Made by a program: the position numbers and the translations under genes. 64,000 nucleotides of DNA from Clostridiales bacterium. Its GTDB lineage: Bacteria; Bacillota; Clostridia; Oscillospirales; Oscillospiraceae. The DNA is taken from the NCBI GenBank assembly GCA_021202775.1, contig JAJQCJ010000109.1, forward strand, positions 1 through 64,000. The letters run 5' to 3'. Below are positions 43,023 through 50,892 of this stretch, piece by piece (positions within the stretch are counted from its first letter, which is position 1; every line of letters starts with the position of its first letter). The notes under the pieces were generated by a model. It was not told the origin of the DNA and did not search any database. It saw only the letters and a program-made list of their open reading frames with translations.

Positions 43023-44423
43023 ATGAAAGGTGATTTTACCCAGGGGAAGATGTGGCGGAACATTCTGGCCCAGGCGGTGCCGCTGACGGTGGCCCAGCTG
43101 GTGCAGGTACTCTACAACATTGTGGACCGCATTTATATCGGCCACCTGCCGGGGGAAGGGGAGCTGGCCCTCACCGGCATTGGCATTTCCGCCCCCATCG
43201 TGACCCTCATCAGCGCCTTCACCCTGCTGTTCGGTCAGGGCGGCGCACCTCTCTGCGCCATTGCGGAGGGGGCCGGGAATCAGGACCGGGCACAGCGCAT
43301 CTTCGGCAACACCCTCTCCCTGCTGCTGGGGACTTCGGCGGTGGTGCTGGCGGTCTGCCTGATCTTTGAGCGGCGGATTCTGTTCCTGTTCGGGGCCAGC
43401 GAGGAGACCTACGCCTACGCCCACCAGTATTTTTCCGTCTACATTCTGGGGACGGTTTGCGTCATGTTCAGCACCGGCATGAACGGCTTCATCAATTTGC
43501 AGGGCTATCCCCGCATCGGCATGCTGACCACGGTGCTGGGGGCGGTCATCAACCTGGTGCTGGACCCGATCTTCATCTTCGGGCTGAACCTGGGCATCAC
43601 CGGCGCGGCGACAGCCACGGTGCTGGCTCAGACGGTGTCCGCCCTGTGGGTGCTGCAATTTTTCCTGAGCAAAAAATCCCGGCTCCGCGTCCGCCGGGCC
43701 GACCTGGCGGTGCAGCCCAAGCTGGCCAGAGAAATCACCACCCTGGGCCTCACCGGGTTCATGATGTCCGCCACCAACTCGCTGGTGCAGATCGTCTGCA
43801 ACCAGATGCTGGGCGCCTACGGCGGCGACCTGTACATCAGCGTGATGACCGTTCTGAACTCTGTGCGGGAGCTGTTCACCCTGCCGGTGCAGGGACTGAC
43901 CTCCGGGGCGCAGCCGGTGCTGGGCTACAACTACGGCGCGAAGGACCACGGCCGGGTGCGGCAGGGCATCGCCTTCATGACGGCCCTGGGCTTTGCCTAT
44001 ACCCTGGTGGCCTGGCTGGCGATTCTGCTGCTGCCCCGCACCTTTGTGGGGCTCTTCACCACGGACAGCGCCCTGCTGGACAGCGGGGCAGAGGCCATCC
44101 GGATTTACTTCTTCGCCTTCGTGTTCATGTCGCTGCAATTTTCCGCCCAGTCCACCTTTGTGTCCCTGGGAAGGGCGAAATCCGCCGTGTTCTTCTCCAT
44201 TTTCCGGAAGGTGATCCTGGTGGTGCCGCTGACCCTGCTGCTGCCCCGGTGGATGGGGGTGTATGGGGTGTTTGTGGCGGAGCCCATCTCCAATGTCATT
44301 GGCGGGCTGGCCTCCTTCACCACCATGCTGGTCACCGTCTGGCGGCCTCTGGGCCGGGAGGCAGGGCCGACGGCCCCTTCCCTTGCGGAGAATCAAAAAT
44401 CTCCCTTTGAGAACCGTTCGTGA
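43023..44423 (+). CDS. MATE-family efflux transporter
   Basis: 466 residues from ATG 43023 (GAGGA upstream); the ORF-track start 21 bases earlier lacks a site. Twelve hydrophobic segments in two halves, with GKMWRNILAQAVPLTVAQLVQ, NIVDRIYIGHLPG and PVLGYNYGAKDHGRVRQG typical of the MepA/NorM branch. It is a Na+ or H+ coupled exporter of cationic drugs or metabolites. The upstream gap of 245 bases has no clear promoter or terminator. Confidence 0.92.
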   Translation: MKGDFTQGKMWRNILAQAVPLTVAQLVQVLYNIVDRIYIGHLPGEGELALTGIGISAPIVTLISAFTLLFGQGGAPLCAIAEGAGNQDRAQRIFGNTLSLLLGTSAVVLAVCLIFERRILFLFGASEETYAYAHQYFSVYILGTVCVMFSTGMNGFINLQGYPRIGMLTTVLGAVINLVLDPIFIFGLNLGITGAATATVLAQTVSALWVLQFFLSKKSRLRVRRADLAVQPKLAREITTLGLTGFMMSATNSLVQIVCNQMLGAYGGDLYISVMTVLNSVRELFTLPVQGLTSGAQPVLGYNYGAKDHGRVRQGIAFMTALGFAYTLVAWLAILLLPRTFVGLFTTDSALLDSGAEAIRIYFFAFVFMSLQFSAQSTFVSLGRAKSAVFFSIFRKVILVVPLTLLLPRWMGVYGVFVAEPISNVIGGLASFTTMLVTVWRPLGREAGPTAPSLAENQKSPFENRS

Positions 44424-44501
44424 ATCTTTTCAAAATTCGACTTGCATTTTTATCGGAAAAGAGCAGTTTAAACGAAGTTCTCACCGGGCAAAAATGCAGG
44501 C

Positions 44502-44531
44502 TTGACAGGACAAGCTTGCACGGAGTATACT
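44502..44531 (+). promoter_or_regulatory. Promoter of amt-PII gene
   Basis: TTGACA, 18-base spacer, TATACT. The predicted start is immediately before the leader terminator. Confidence 0.75.
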
Positions 44532-44540
44532 GTCACCATC

Positions 44541-44593
44541 AGAAAGACAAGGACGTCAGAAACCTCTGAATCGTCCTTGTCTTTCTCTTTTTT
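44541..44593 (+). terminator. Leader terminator upstream of amt-PII
   Basis: A perfect 15-bp stem (AGAAAGACAAGGACG/CGTCCTTGTCTTTCT) with an inner small stem (TCAG/CTGA), followed by CTTTTTT. It lies directly at the start of the transcript, about 95 bases before the start codon, so most transcripts would stop unless an antiterminator acts. Confidence 0.85.
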
Positions 44594-44686
44594 GCGGGTT
44601 TCCGCAAGGTTTGGCAGCCACATTGTTCCAGATACTGCGGGGCAGTGTGTGCAAAGACTACGCTTTTCATGAAAGGGAGAGTTTTT

Positions 44687-46402
44687 ATGGATGCAGTATT
44701 TAACGTATGGTACCTGATCGGCGCCGCACTGGTGTTCTGGATGCAGGCCGGCTTTGCCATGGTGGAGGCAGGCTTCACCCGGGCCAAGAACTCCGGCAAC
44801 ATCATCATGAAGAACCTGATGGACTTCTGCATTGGTACCGTGGTGTTCATTCTCATCGGGTTCAGCCTGCTGCTGGGGGAGGATGTGGCCGGCCTCATCG
44901 GTAAGCCCGGCTTTGACATCTTCACCGCTTACGAGGGGTTCAACTTCTCGGAGTTCGTGTTCAACCTGGTGTTCTGTGCCACCACCGCCACCATCGTCTC
45001 CGGCGCCATGGCGGAGCGCACCAAGTTCCTGTCCTATTGCATTTACTCCGCGGTGATCTCCGCGCTGATCTACCCCATCGAGGCTCACTGGATTTGGGGC
45101 GGCGGCTGGCTGGCGCAGCTGGGCTTCCATGACTTCGCCGGTTCCTGCGCCATCCACATGGTAGGCGGCATCTCCGCCCTCATCGGCGCAAAGATGCTGG
45201 GTCCCCGTATCGGCAAGTTCACCAAGCAGAAAGACGGCTCCATCCAGGTGGGCAGCTTCCCCGGACATAATCTGCCCCTGGGCGCCCTGGGCGTGTTCAT
45301 CCTGTGGCTGGGCTGGTACGGCTTCAACGGCGCCGCCGCCACCAGCGTGGAGCAGCTGGGCTCCATCTTCCTGACCACCACGGTGGCCCCCGCCGTGGCC
45401 ACCGTCACCTGCATGATCTTCACCTGGCTGAAGTACGGCAAGCCTGACGTCTCCATGTGCCTGAACGCCTCCCTGGCCGGCCTGGTGGGCATCACCGCCC
45501 CCTGCGATGTCACTGATTGTCTGGGCGCTGCCATCATCGGCATTGTGTCCGGCCTGCTGGTCTGCTTCGGCGTGTGGCTGCTGGACTACAAGCTCCGCAT
45601 TGACGACCCCGTAGGCGCTGTGGCCGTCCACTGTCTAAACGGCATGTGGGGTACCATCGCCGTGGGGCTGTTCGCCACCACCTCTGCCCCTGGCAATGAC
45701 ACGCTGGTTGGCCTGTTCTACGGCGGCGGCTTCGGCCTGCTGGGGACCCAGCTGCTGGGCCTGATTTCTGTGGCCGCATGGACCGCCGTCACCATCACGC
45801 TGACCTTCTTCATCATCGAAAAGACTGTGGGCCTCCGCGTCTCCGCCGAGGAGGAAGTCCAGGGCCTGGACCCCACCGAGCACGGCCTGACCAGCGCCTA
45901 TGCGGACTTCGCTCCCATGCCCCACTATTCCGGCAGCGGCCTGCCTGCGGCGGTCACCGGCGCAGTGCCTGTGGAGGCCGCCGTACCCGTGGAGGTCAGG
46001 AGCGCCCCGGCCGCGGCGTCGGAGCCTGTCCCCGCCGGCGAGAAGATCACCAAGCTGGAGATCGTGGTGAAGCAGGAGCGGTTCCCCGCTCTGAAGGACG
46101 CCCTGATGGAGGCCGGTGTCACCGGTATGACCGTCACCAACGTCCTGGGCTGCGGCGTCCAGAAGGGCCGCCCCGAGTACTACCGCGGCGTTGTGCATGA
46201 GGCCACCCTGCTGCCCCGGATGCAGGTGGAAGTGGTGGTCAGCACCATCCCGGTGGAGACCATCATCGACACCGCCAAGAAGGTGCTGTACACCGGTCAC
46301 TACGGCGACGGCAAGATCTTCGTCTACGACGTGGAGAACGTGGTCAAGATTCGTACCGGCGAGGAGGGCATCAGCGCCCTCCAGGACGAGGAGCAGTATT
46401 AA
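44687..46402 (+). CDS. amt: Ammonium transporter fused to PII signalling protein
   Basis: 571 residues from ATG 44687 (AAGGGAG upstream). Residues about 1-400 are Amt: ALVFWMQAGFAMVEAGFTRAKN, EAHWIWGGGWLAQLG, DFAGSCAIHMVGG and AVHCLNGMWGTIAVGLFA carry the conserved substrate-path and His pair positions. An Ala/Val/Pro linker (about 410-453) leads to a complete PII (GlnB/GlnK) domain (about 455-571) with the T-loop QKGRPEYYRG, including the Tyr that is modified in other PII proteins, and GDGKIFVYDVENVVKIRTGE. PII normally plugs Amt when nitrogen is rich; fusion makes this built in. Confidence 0.95.
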   Translation: MDAVFNVWYLIGAALVFWMQAGFAMVEAGFTRAKNSGNIIMKNLMDFCIGTVVFILIGFSLLLGEDVAGLIGKPGFDIFTAYEGFNFSEFVFNLVFCATTATIVSGAMAERTKFLSYCIYSAVISALIYPIEAHWIWGGGWLAQLGFHDFAGSCAIHMVGGISALIGAKMLGPRIGKFTKQKDGSIQVGSFPGHNLPLGALGVFILWLGWYGFNGAAATSVEQLGSIFLTTTVAPAVATVTCMIFTWLKYGKPDVSMCLNASLAGLVGITAPCDVTDCLGAAIIGIVSGLLVCFGVWLLDYKLRIDDPVGAVAVHCLNGMWGTIAVGLFATTSAPGNDTLVGLFYGGGFGLLGTQLLGLISVAAWTAVTITLTFFIIEKTVGLRVSAEEEVQGLDPTEHGLTSAYADFAPMPHYSGSGLPAAVTGAVPVEAAVPVEVRSAPAAASEPVPAGEKITKLEIVVKQERFPALKDALMEAGVTGMTVTNVLGCGVQKGRPEYYRGVVHEATLLPRMQVEVVVSTIPVETIIDTAKKVLYTGHYGDGKIFVYDVENVVKIRTGEEGISALQDEEQY

Positions 46403-46456
46403 CCCCTTCCCCGCTGCCCCCGGGCAGCACGCAGCGTAACCCCTCAGCAAAAGAAC

Positions 46457-46492
46457 ACCAGACGGACGGGAGACCGTTCGTCTGGTTTCTTT
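46457..46492 (+). terminator. Terminator of amt-PII
   Basis: CCAGACGGACGG-gaga-CCGTTCGTCTGG with one wobble, followed by TTTCTTT. Confidence 0.85.
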
Positions 46493-46529
46493 GCGTCTGG
46501 CAGGCAAAAGCCGTGCCGACCTGCTTTTT

Positions 46530-47372
46530 TTACTTTGCGACGGTCATGAACCATTCCACCGTCTGGGGGTCGTAGTGGGAGAAAAACAGGCTCTGGGCCG
46601 TGTCCAGCCCTTCCAGCCGGGCCATGTCCTCCGGGCTCAGCGTGAAGTCAAAGACGTTGAAGTTCTCCACCATGCGCTCCCGGTGGGTGGACTTGGGAAT
46701 CACCACCACGCCGCTCTGGAGCAGGAAGCGGAGGGCCGTCTGGGCCGGGGTCTTGCCATAGCCCGCCGCAACGGCGCACAGCACCGGGTTGCGAAAATAA
46801 TCGTTCCTGCCCTCCGCAAAGGGGCCCCAGGATTCGATCTGCGTCCCGTAGCGCTGCATCACGGCTTTGGCGGTTCTCTGCTGCTGGAACAGGTGGGTCT
46901 CCACCTGATTCACCGCCGGAACCACTTCGCAGAAGTTGGCGATGTCAATGAAGCGGTCTGGGTAGAAGTTGGAGACGCCGATGGCCCGCACCCTGCCTGC
47001 CTGATAGGCCTCCTCCATGGCCCGATAGGTGCCGTAGTAGTCGCCAAAGGGCTGGTGAATCAGCAGCAGGTCAATGTAGTCAGTATTCAGTTTTTTCAGG
47101 GACGATTCGATGGAGCTTTTCGCCTTTTCGTAGCCCGCGTTGCTGATCCACACCTTTGTGGTGAGAAACAGCTCCTCCCGGGGAAGGCCGCACTTTTGGA
47201 TTGCCGCGCCTACGCCCTCCTCGTTGTAGTAGGCCTGGGCCGTGTCAATGGAGCGGTAGCCCACGGAAATGGCGTCCAGCACGCAGCGCTCCGTGTCCTC
47301 CGGCGGGGTCTGGTAGACGCCGTACCCCAGCTGGGGCATTTTTACGCCGTTATTCAGGGTCACATAGTTCAT
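46530..47372 (-). CDS. Aldo/keto reductase
   Basis: 280 residues, an NADPH-dependent (alpha/beta)8 barrel. The catalytic tetrad is visible: Asp in SIDTAQAY, Tyr in AQAYYNE, Lys in TTKVW and His in LIHQP. Cofactor motif IPKSTHRERMVEN is near the C-terminus. The pattern is closest to 2,5-diketo-gluconate reductase/YvgN-type enzymes that reduce small aldehydes. It is divergent from a LysR gene whose promoter overlaps its own, so it is likely the LysR target. Confidence 0.93.
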   Translation of the reverse strand: MNYVTLNNGVKMPQLGYGVYQTPPEDTERCVLDAISVGYRSIDTAQAYYNEEGVGAAIQKCGLPREELFLTTKVWISNAGYEKAKSSIESSLKKLNTDYIDLLLIHQPFGDYYGTYRAMEEAYQAGRVRAIGVSNFYPDRFIDIANFCEVVPAVNQVETHLFQQQRTAKAVMQRYGTQIESWGPFAEGRNDYFRNPVLCAVAAGYGKTPAQTALRFLLQSGVVVIPKSTHRERMVENFNVFDFTLSPEDMARLEGLDTAQSLFFSHYDPQTVEWFMTVAK

Positions 47373-47417
47373 AAGGGTTCCTCCTGTCTGATGGGATGTG
47401 GTTGCTTTACCATTTAC

Positions 47418-47448
47418 AGTTTACAACAAAGGAAATTAGATGTACAAT
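47418..47448. promoter_or_regulatory. Overlapping divergent promoters (aldo/keto reductase and LysR)
   Basis: Plus strand: TTTACA, 17 bases, TACAAT (47420-47448). Minus strand: TTGTAC, 18 bases, TAAACT (47447-47418). The two share the same bases in opposite directions, so binding at one excludes the other. Confidence 0.7.
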
Positions 47449-47463
47449 AGTAATATCGGAACC

Positions 47464-47486
47464 TGCTATTCACCAGACGAATAGCA
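47464..47486. promoter_or_regulatory. LysR-type operator palindrome
   Basis: TGCTATTC, 7-base spacer, GAATAGCA: perfect arms, containing a T-N11-A pattern. It lies between the divergent promoters and the LysR start. Confidence 0.65.
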
Positions 47487-47505
47487 AAAACAGGAGGCGG
47501 AAACG

Positions 47506-48354
47506 ATGTTGAATCTGTACGAGCTGGAGCAGCTGGCCACATTCGCCCGCTGCGGGACGCTGTCCAGGACGGCGGAGGAGCTGCACATCTCCCAGCCCAC
47601 GCTGACCCGCACCATGCAGCACCTGGAGGAGGCATTCGGCGTCCCCCTGTTCGTGCATGGGAAGAACCGCCTCGCCCTGAACGATACCGGCAGAAAGGCG
47701 GTGGACTGCGCCAACGCCCTCCTGTCGGAGGCGGAGCGGGCCGTTCTGCAGGTGCGCCAGTTTGACGCCCGCCTGCGCACCATTCTGGTGGAATCCTGCG
47801 CCCCGGCCCCCCTCTGGAGCCTGCTCCCCGCCCTTTCGGAGCTGTTTCCCGACAGAACCATCTCCTCCCGGCTGACAGAGCTGCCCCTGATTCTGGGCCG
47901 GGTCAGGGACAGAACCTGTGAAATCGGGATTCTGCCCTATCCCGTTGCGGACGAGGCGGTGGCCTGCCTTCCCTTTGTCCGGGAGGAGCTGTCCGTCTGC
48001 CTGCCCCCGGACCACGCCCTGGCGGGCTGCCCCTCCGTCACGCTGGAACAGCTGAACGGCTATAACTGCCTGCTGAAGTCGGACATCGGTTTTTGGAGCG
48101 ACCTGTGCCGGGAGAAGATGCCCGCCTCCCGCTTTCTGGTGCAGACGGCGGAGTTTGAGTTCCGGGAGCTGGCCCGCACCTCCACGCTGCCCTATTTCGT
48201 CACGAACCTGGCCCTGGAGGAGGACTTTGTGAAGGGACGGACGGTGGTGCCCGTTTCGGACAGGGAGGCCAACGTCACCTTCCACATGATTTTCCGGAAG
48301 GAGGCGGAGGAGTATCGAAAGGTCGCCCGGCGGGTGGCCAGTGACAGAATTTGA
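47506..48354 (+). CDS. LysR-family transcription regulator
   Basis: 282 residues. N-terminal winged HTH (about 1-62): LEQLATFARCGTLSRTAEELHISQPTLTRTMQHLEEAFGV in canonical order. The effector-binding domain (about 88-280) is periplasmic-binding-protein-like. Ribosome site AGGAGG. It is divergent from the aldo/keto reductase with a shared palindromic operator, the classic autoregulated LysR layout. Effector unknown. Confidence 0.93.
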   Translation: MLNLYELEQLATFARCGTLSRTAEELHISQPTLTRTMQHLEEAFGVPLFVHGKNRLALNDTGRKAVDCANALLSEAERAVLQVRQFDARLRTILVESCAPAPLWSLLPALSELFPDRTISSRLTELPLILGRVRDRTCEIGILPYPVADEAVACLPFVREELSVCLPPDHALAGCPSVTLEQLNGYNCLLKSDIGFWSDLCREKMPASRFLVQTAEFEFRELARTSTLPYFVTNLALEEDFVKGRTVVPVSDREANVTFHMIFRKEAEEYRKVARRVASDRI

Positions 48355-48395
48355 ATGATGTTCACATAGATTGTCAACCCAGGAGGAGGTATCCT

Positions 48396-49286
48396 ATGGA
48401 GATTCGTGTACTTCGCTATTTTCTTACTGTCGCTCGGGAAGGCGGCATCAGCCGGGCGGCAGAAATCCTGCATCTCACGCAGCCAACGTTAAGCAGGCAG
48501 CTTGCGGCGCTGGAGGAAGAGGTGGGTGTTAAATTGTTTGAGCGAGGTGGCAGAAAAATTGCTCTGACCAGTGAGGGGATGCTGCTCCGCCGCAGAGCGG
48601 AGGAAATCCTCTCCCTTGTGGACAGGACGCAGCAGGAGTTGGTTCGGCAGGATGGACTGATTGAGGGAAGAATCGTCATCGGCTGCGGAGAAATGTCGGC
48701 GGTTGGGCTTCTGCCGGAGATAATTACCTCATTTCATGAGAAATATCCCCTGGTCAGCTACGATATTCTTACAGCAAATGCAGACGTTGTGAAAGACCAG
48801 ATGGAAAAAGGCATTGTCGATATTGGTATCCTGCTGGAGCCAATCGATATGGAGAAGTTTGATTTTCTGCGGCTGGAACACAAAGAACATTGGGTAGTGC
48901 TGATGCGCCCGGACGACCCGCTTGCGGAAAAGGAGGCAGTTTCACCCGGGGATTTAAATGGAAAACCGTTAATCATGCCGATGCGAGCTACGGTCCGCAA
49001 CGAAGTGTTTAACTGGTTTGGAGCCCAGTTTTCAGAAGCGCAAGTGCTGTTTACAAGTAACCTGGCGACCAATGGTGCGCTGATGGTGCAGGCGGGGCTC
49101 GGGTATTCTATTCTCATTGAAGGAGTGATGCCTTTTTGGGATGAGACAAAAATTGTGAAGCGTCCGCTTTCCCCTGAGATTTACTCTGACAGCGTAATTG
49201 CATGGAAGCGGGGCCAGCCAATGTCCCCAGCAATGGAACGATTTGTAGCACAGCTAAAATGCCTTTCAGGTATAACCGGCTCATGA
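48396..49286 (+). CDS. LysR-family transcription regulator
   Basis: 296 residues from ATG 48396 (GGAGGAGG upstream); the ORF-track start adds 15 unsupported residues. HTH: LRYFLTVAREGGISRAAEILHLTQPTLSRQLAALEEE; a substrate-binding domain follows. Base composition is visibly lower in GC than the neighbouring genes. It is followed by the redox/hydrolase operon at 49388-51867, whose promoter begins 11 bases after its stop, so that operon is its likely target. Confidence 0.93.
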   Translation: MEIRVLRYFLTVAREGGISRAAEILHLTQPTLSRQLAALEEEVGVKLFERGGRKIALTSEGMLLRRRAEEILSLVDRTQQELVRQDGLIEGRIVIGCGEMSAVGLLPEIITSFHEKYPLVSYDILTANADVVKDQMEKGIVDIGILLEPIDMEKFDFLRLEHKEHWVVLMRPDDPLAEKEAVSPGDLNGKPLIMPMRATVRNEVFNWFGAQFSEAQVLFTSNLATNGALMVQAGLGYSILIEGVMPFWDETKIVKRPLSPEIYSDSVIAWKRGQPMSPAMERFVAQLKCLSGITGS

Positions 49287-49296
49287 AAATAGGCAT

Positions 49297-49325
49297 TTGA
49301 TATTCAGACGATATGGCGTTATAAT
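49297..49325 (+). promoter_or_regulatory. Promoter of redox/hydrolase operon
   Basis: TTGATA, 17-base spacer, TATAAT, a near-consensus sigma-A promoter. Confidence 0.8.
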
Positions 49326-49387
49326 AAGGACAGAAGAAAACTGGGAACCGGCCTCTCATCAACTTACGTCTGACAGGAGGGATGTCC

Positions 49388-49582
49388 ATGACCATGCCGG
49401 AGATTGAAGCAATGCTGGCAGCAGGGGAAAAGACCACAGAAGAAAAGCTGCGCCTGCTGCAGAAGGTCCGGGCCACGCTGATGGCGGAGGTTCACGACAG
49501 GCAGCTGATGGTGGATCACGTGGATTACCTGATTTATATGCTGCAACCGCCAACGAAAAAGACAAGGAGGACACGGATATGA
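49388..49582 (+). CDS. MerR-like C-terminal helix fragment without DNA-binding domain
   Basis: 64 residues from ATG 49388, seven bases after AGGAGG. MPEIEAMLAAGEKTTEEKLRLLQKVRA and LMVDHVDYLIYML look like the dimerisation coiled coil at the C-terminal end of small MerR regulators. The wing-helix domain is missing, and the upstream DNA has a promoter and no MerR coding remnant. It overlaps the flavodoxin start by four bases. It is either a degraded regulator kept by coupling or a stand-alone partner that heterodimerises with a MerR protein elsewhere. Confidence 0.7.
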   Translation: MTMPEIEAMLAAGEKTTEEKLRLLQKVRATLMAEVHDRQLMVDHVDYLIYMLQPPTKKTRRTRI

Positions 49583-50058
49583 ACCATCAAACGTTAGTGG
49601 CTTATTTTTCGGCCAGCGGCGTCACCGCAGGGGCGGCGAAGCGTCTGGCCCAGGCGGCGGGGGCGGACCTGTACGAGATCAGGCCGGAAACGCCCTACAC
49701 CGATGCCGACCTGGACTGGAGGAATCCTCACTCCCGCAGCTCTGTGGAGATGAACGACCTGTCCAGCCGTCCGGCGCTGGCAGACCGGGACGCCAACATC
49801 GCCGGGTATGACACCGTCTTTCTGGGATTCCCCATCTGGTGGGGCGTGGCCCCCACCGTCGTCAACACCTTCCTGGAGAGCTATGACTTTTCCGGAAAGA
49901 AAATCGTCCTCTTCGCCACCTCCGGCGGCAGCGGCTTTGGCCGGACGGCGGAGGCGCTGAAACCGTCCGTTGCGCCGGATACGGTCATCGTGACCGGCAA
50001 GCTCCTGTCCGGCAGGGAGTCCGAAGGGAGCCTGAAAAAATGGCTCCGGACGGTGTGA
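49579..50058 (+). CDS. Flavodoxin
   Basis: 159 residues. The FMN phosphate loop reads YFSASGVTAGAAKRLA; FLGFPIWWGVAP and FATSGGSGFGRT are the flavin-flanking loops of the flavodoxin_4 group. It carries electrons for reductases and is often induced with aldo/keto reductases and carboxymuconolactone-decarboxylase-like proteins. Start overlaps the MerR-like fragment gene by four bases. Confidence 0.9.
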   Translation: MNHQTLVAYFSASGVTAGAAKRLAQAAGADLYEIRPETPYTDADLDWRNPHSRSSVEMNDLSSRPALADRDANIAGYDTVFLGFPIWWGVAPTVVNTFLESYDFSGKKIVLFATSGGSGFGRTAEALKPSVAPDTVIVTGKLLSGRESEGSLKKWLRTV

Positions 50059-50113
50059 GGGGGCGTTTCCCCCAGACGAAACAGACGATCAGACCATAGA
50101 ACGGAGGTTCACA

Positions 50114-50869
50114 ATGGAAAAAATTGTACAGACCGCAGGACGCAATACCCTGGGCGACTTCGCCCCGGACTTCGCCCATTTCAACGACGATGTGTTGTTC
50201 GGTGAGAATTGGAACAACCCGGACATCGACCACAAGACCCGCTGTATCATCACCGTGGTGGCCCTGATGGCCTCCGGCATCACCGATTCCTCCCTGAAAT
50301 ATCACCTGGAGAACGCGAAAAAGGCCGGTGTGACAAAGCAAGAGATTGCGGCCATCATCACCCACGTTGCGTTTTACGTCGGCTGGCCCAAGGGCTGGGC
50401 GGTGTTTTACATGGCGAAAGAGGTCTGGGCGGAGGACGAGGCCCCGGCGGACCCGAAGGCCGCCCACGCCGCCCAGATGGTGTTCCCCATCGGCGCACCC
50501 AACGACGCCTTTGCACAGTACTTCATCGGCCAGAGCTACCTTGCCCCCGTGTCCACGGAGCAGGTGGGTATCTTCAACGTGACCTTTGAGCCGGGCTGCC
50601 GCAATAACTGGCACATCCACCACGCCGACAACGGCGGCGGGCAGATTCTGATCTGCGTGGCCGGCCGGGGCTACTACCAGGAGTGGGGCAAGGAGGCCGT
50701 GGAGATGAAACCCGGCGACTGCATCAACATCCCCGTCGGCGTGAAGCATTGGCACGGAGCCGCCCCGGACAGCTGGTTCTCCCACCTGGCGGTGGAGGTG
50801 CCGGGGGAGAACAGCTTTAATGAGTGGCTGGAGGCTGTGGACGACAGCCAGTACGGCGCCTTGAACTGA
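50114..50869 (+). CDS. Carboxymuconolactone decarboxylase-like/cupin fusion
   Basis: 251 residues. Residues about 5-110 are CMD/AhpD-like (RCIITVVALMASGITDSSLKYHL, AAIITHVAFYVGWPKG) but lack the Cys-x-x-Cys of AhpD peroxidases. Residues about 135-250 are a cupin (FNVTFEPGCRNNWHIHHADNGGGQIL, PGDCINIPVGVKHWHGA), with the metal-binding His residues and a Glu/Gly pattern. Such fusions appear in operons of quinone or aldehyde detoxification; the substrate is unknown. Confidence 0.88.
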   Translation: MEKIVQTAGRNTLGDFAPDFAHFNDDVLFGENWNNPDIDHKTRCIITVVALMASGITDSSLKYHLENAKKAGVTKQEIAAIITHVAFYVGWPKGWAVFYMAKEVWAEDEAPADPKAAHAAQMVFPIGAPNDAFAQYFIGQSYLAPVSTEQVGIFNVTFEPGCRNNWHIHHADNGGGQILICVAGRGYYQEWGKEAVEMKPGDCINIPVGVKHWHGAAPDSWFSHLAVEVPGENSFNEWLEAVDDSQYGALN

Positions 50870-50892
50870 GTATGGAAAGCGAGGCAATCAGC

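Noticed and set aside
42681-44396. A 571-residue minus-strand ORF
   Set aside because: Antisense of the MATE exporter and XRE regulator genes.
44541-44593. ANTAR-type antiterminator leader before amt
   Set aside because: The inner loop (aaacct) lacks the A1/G4 hexaloop pattern and no second such stem was seen, so I report only a leader terminator.
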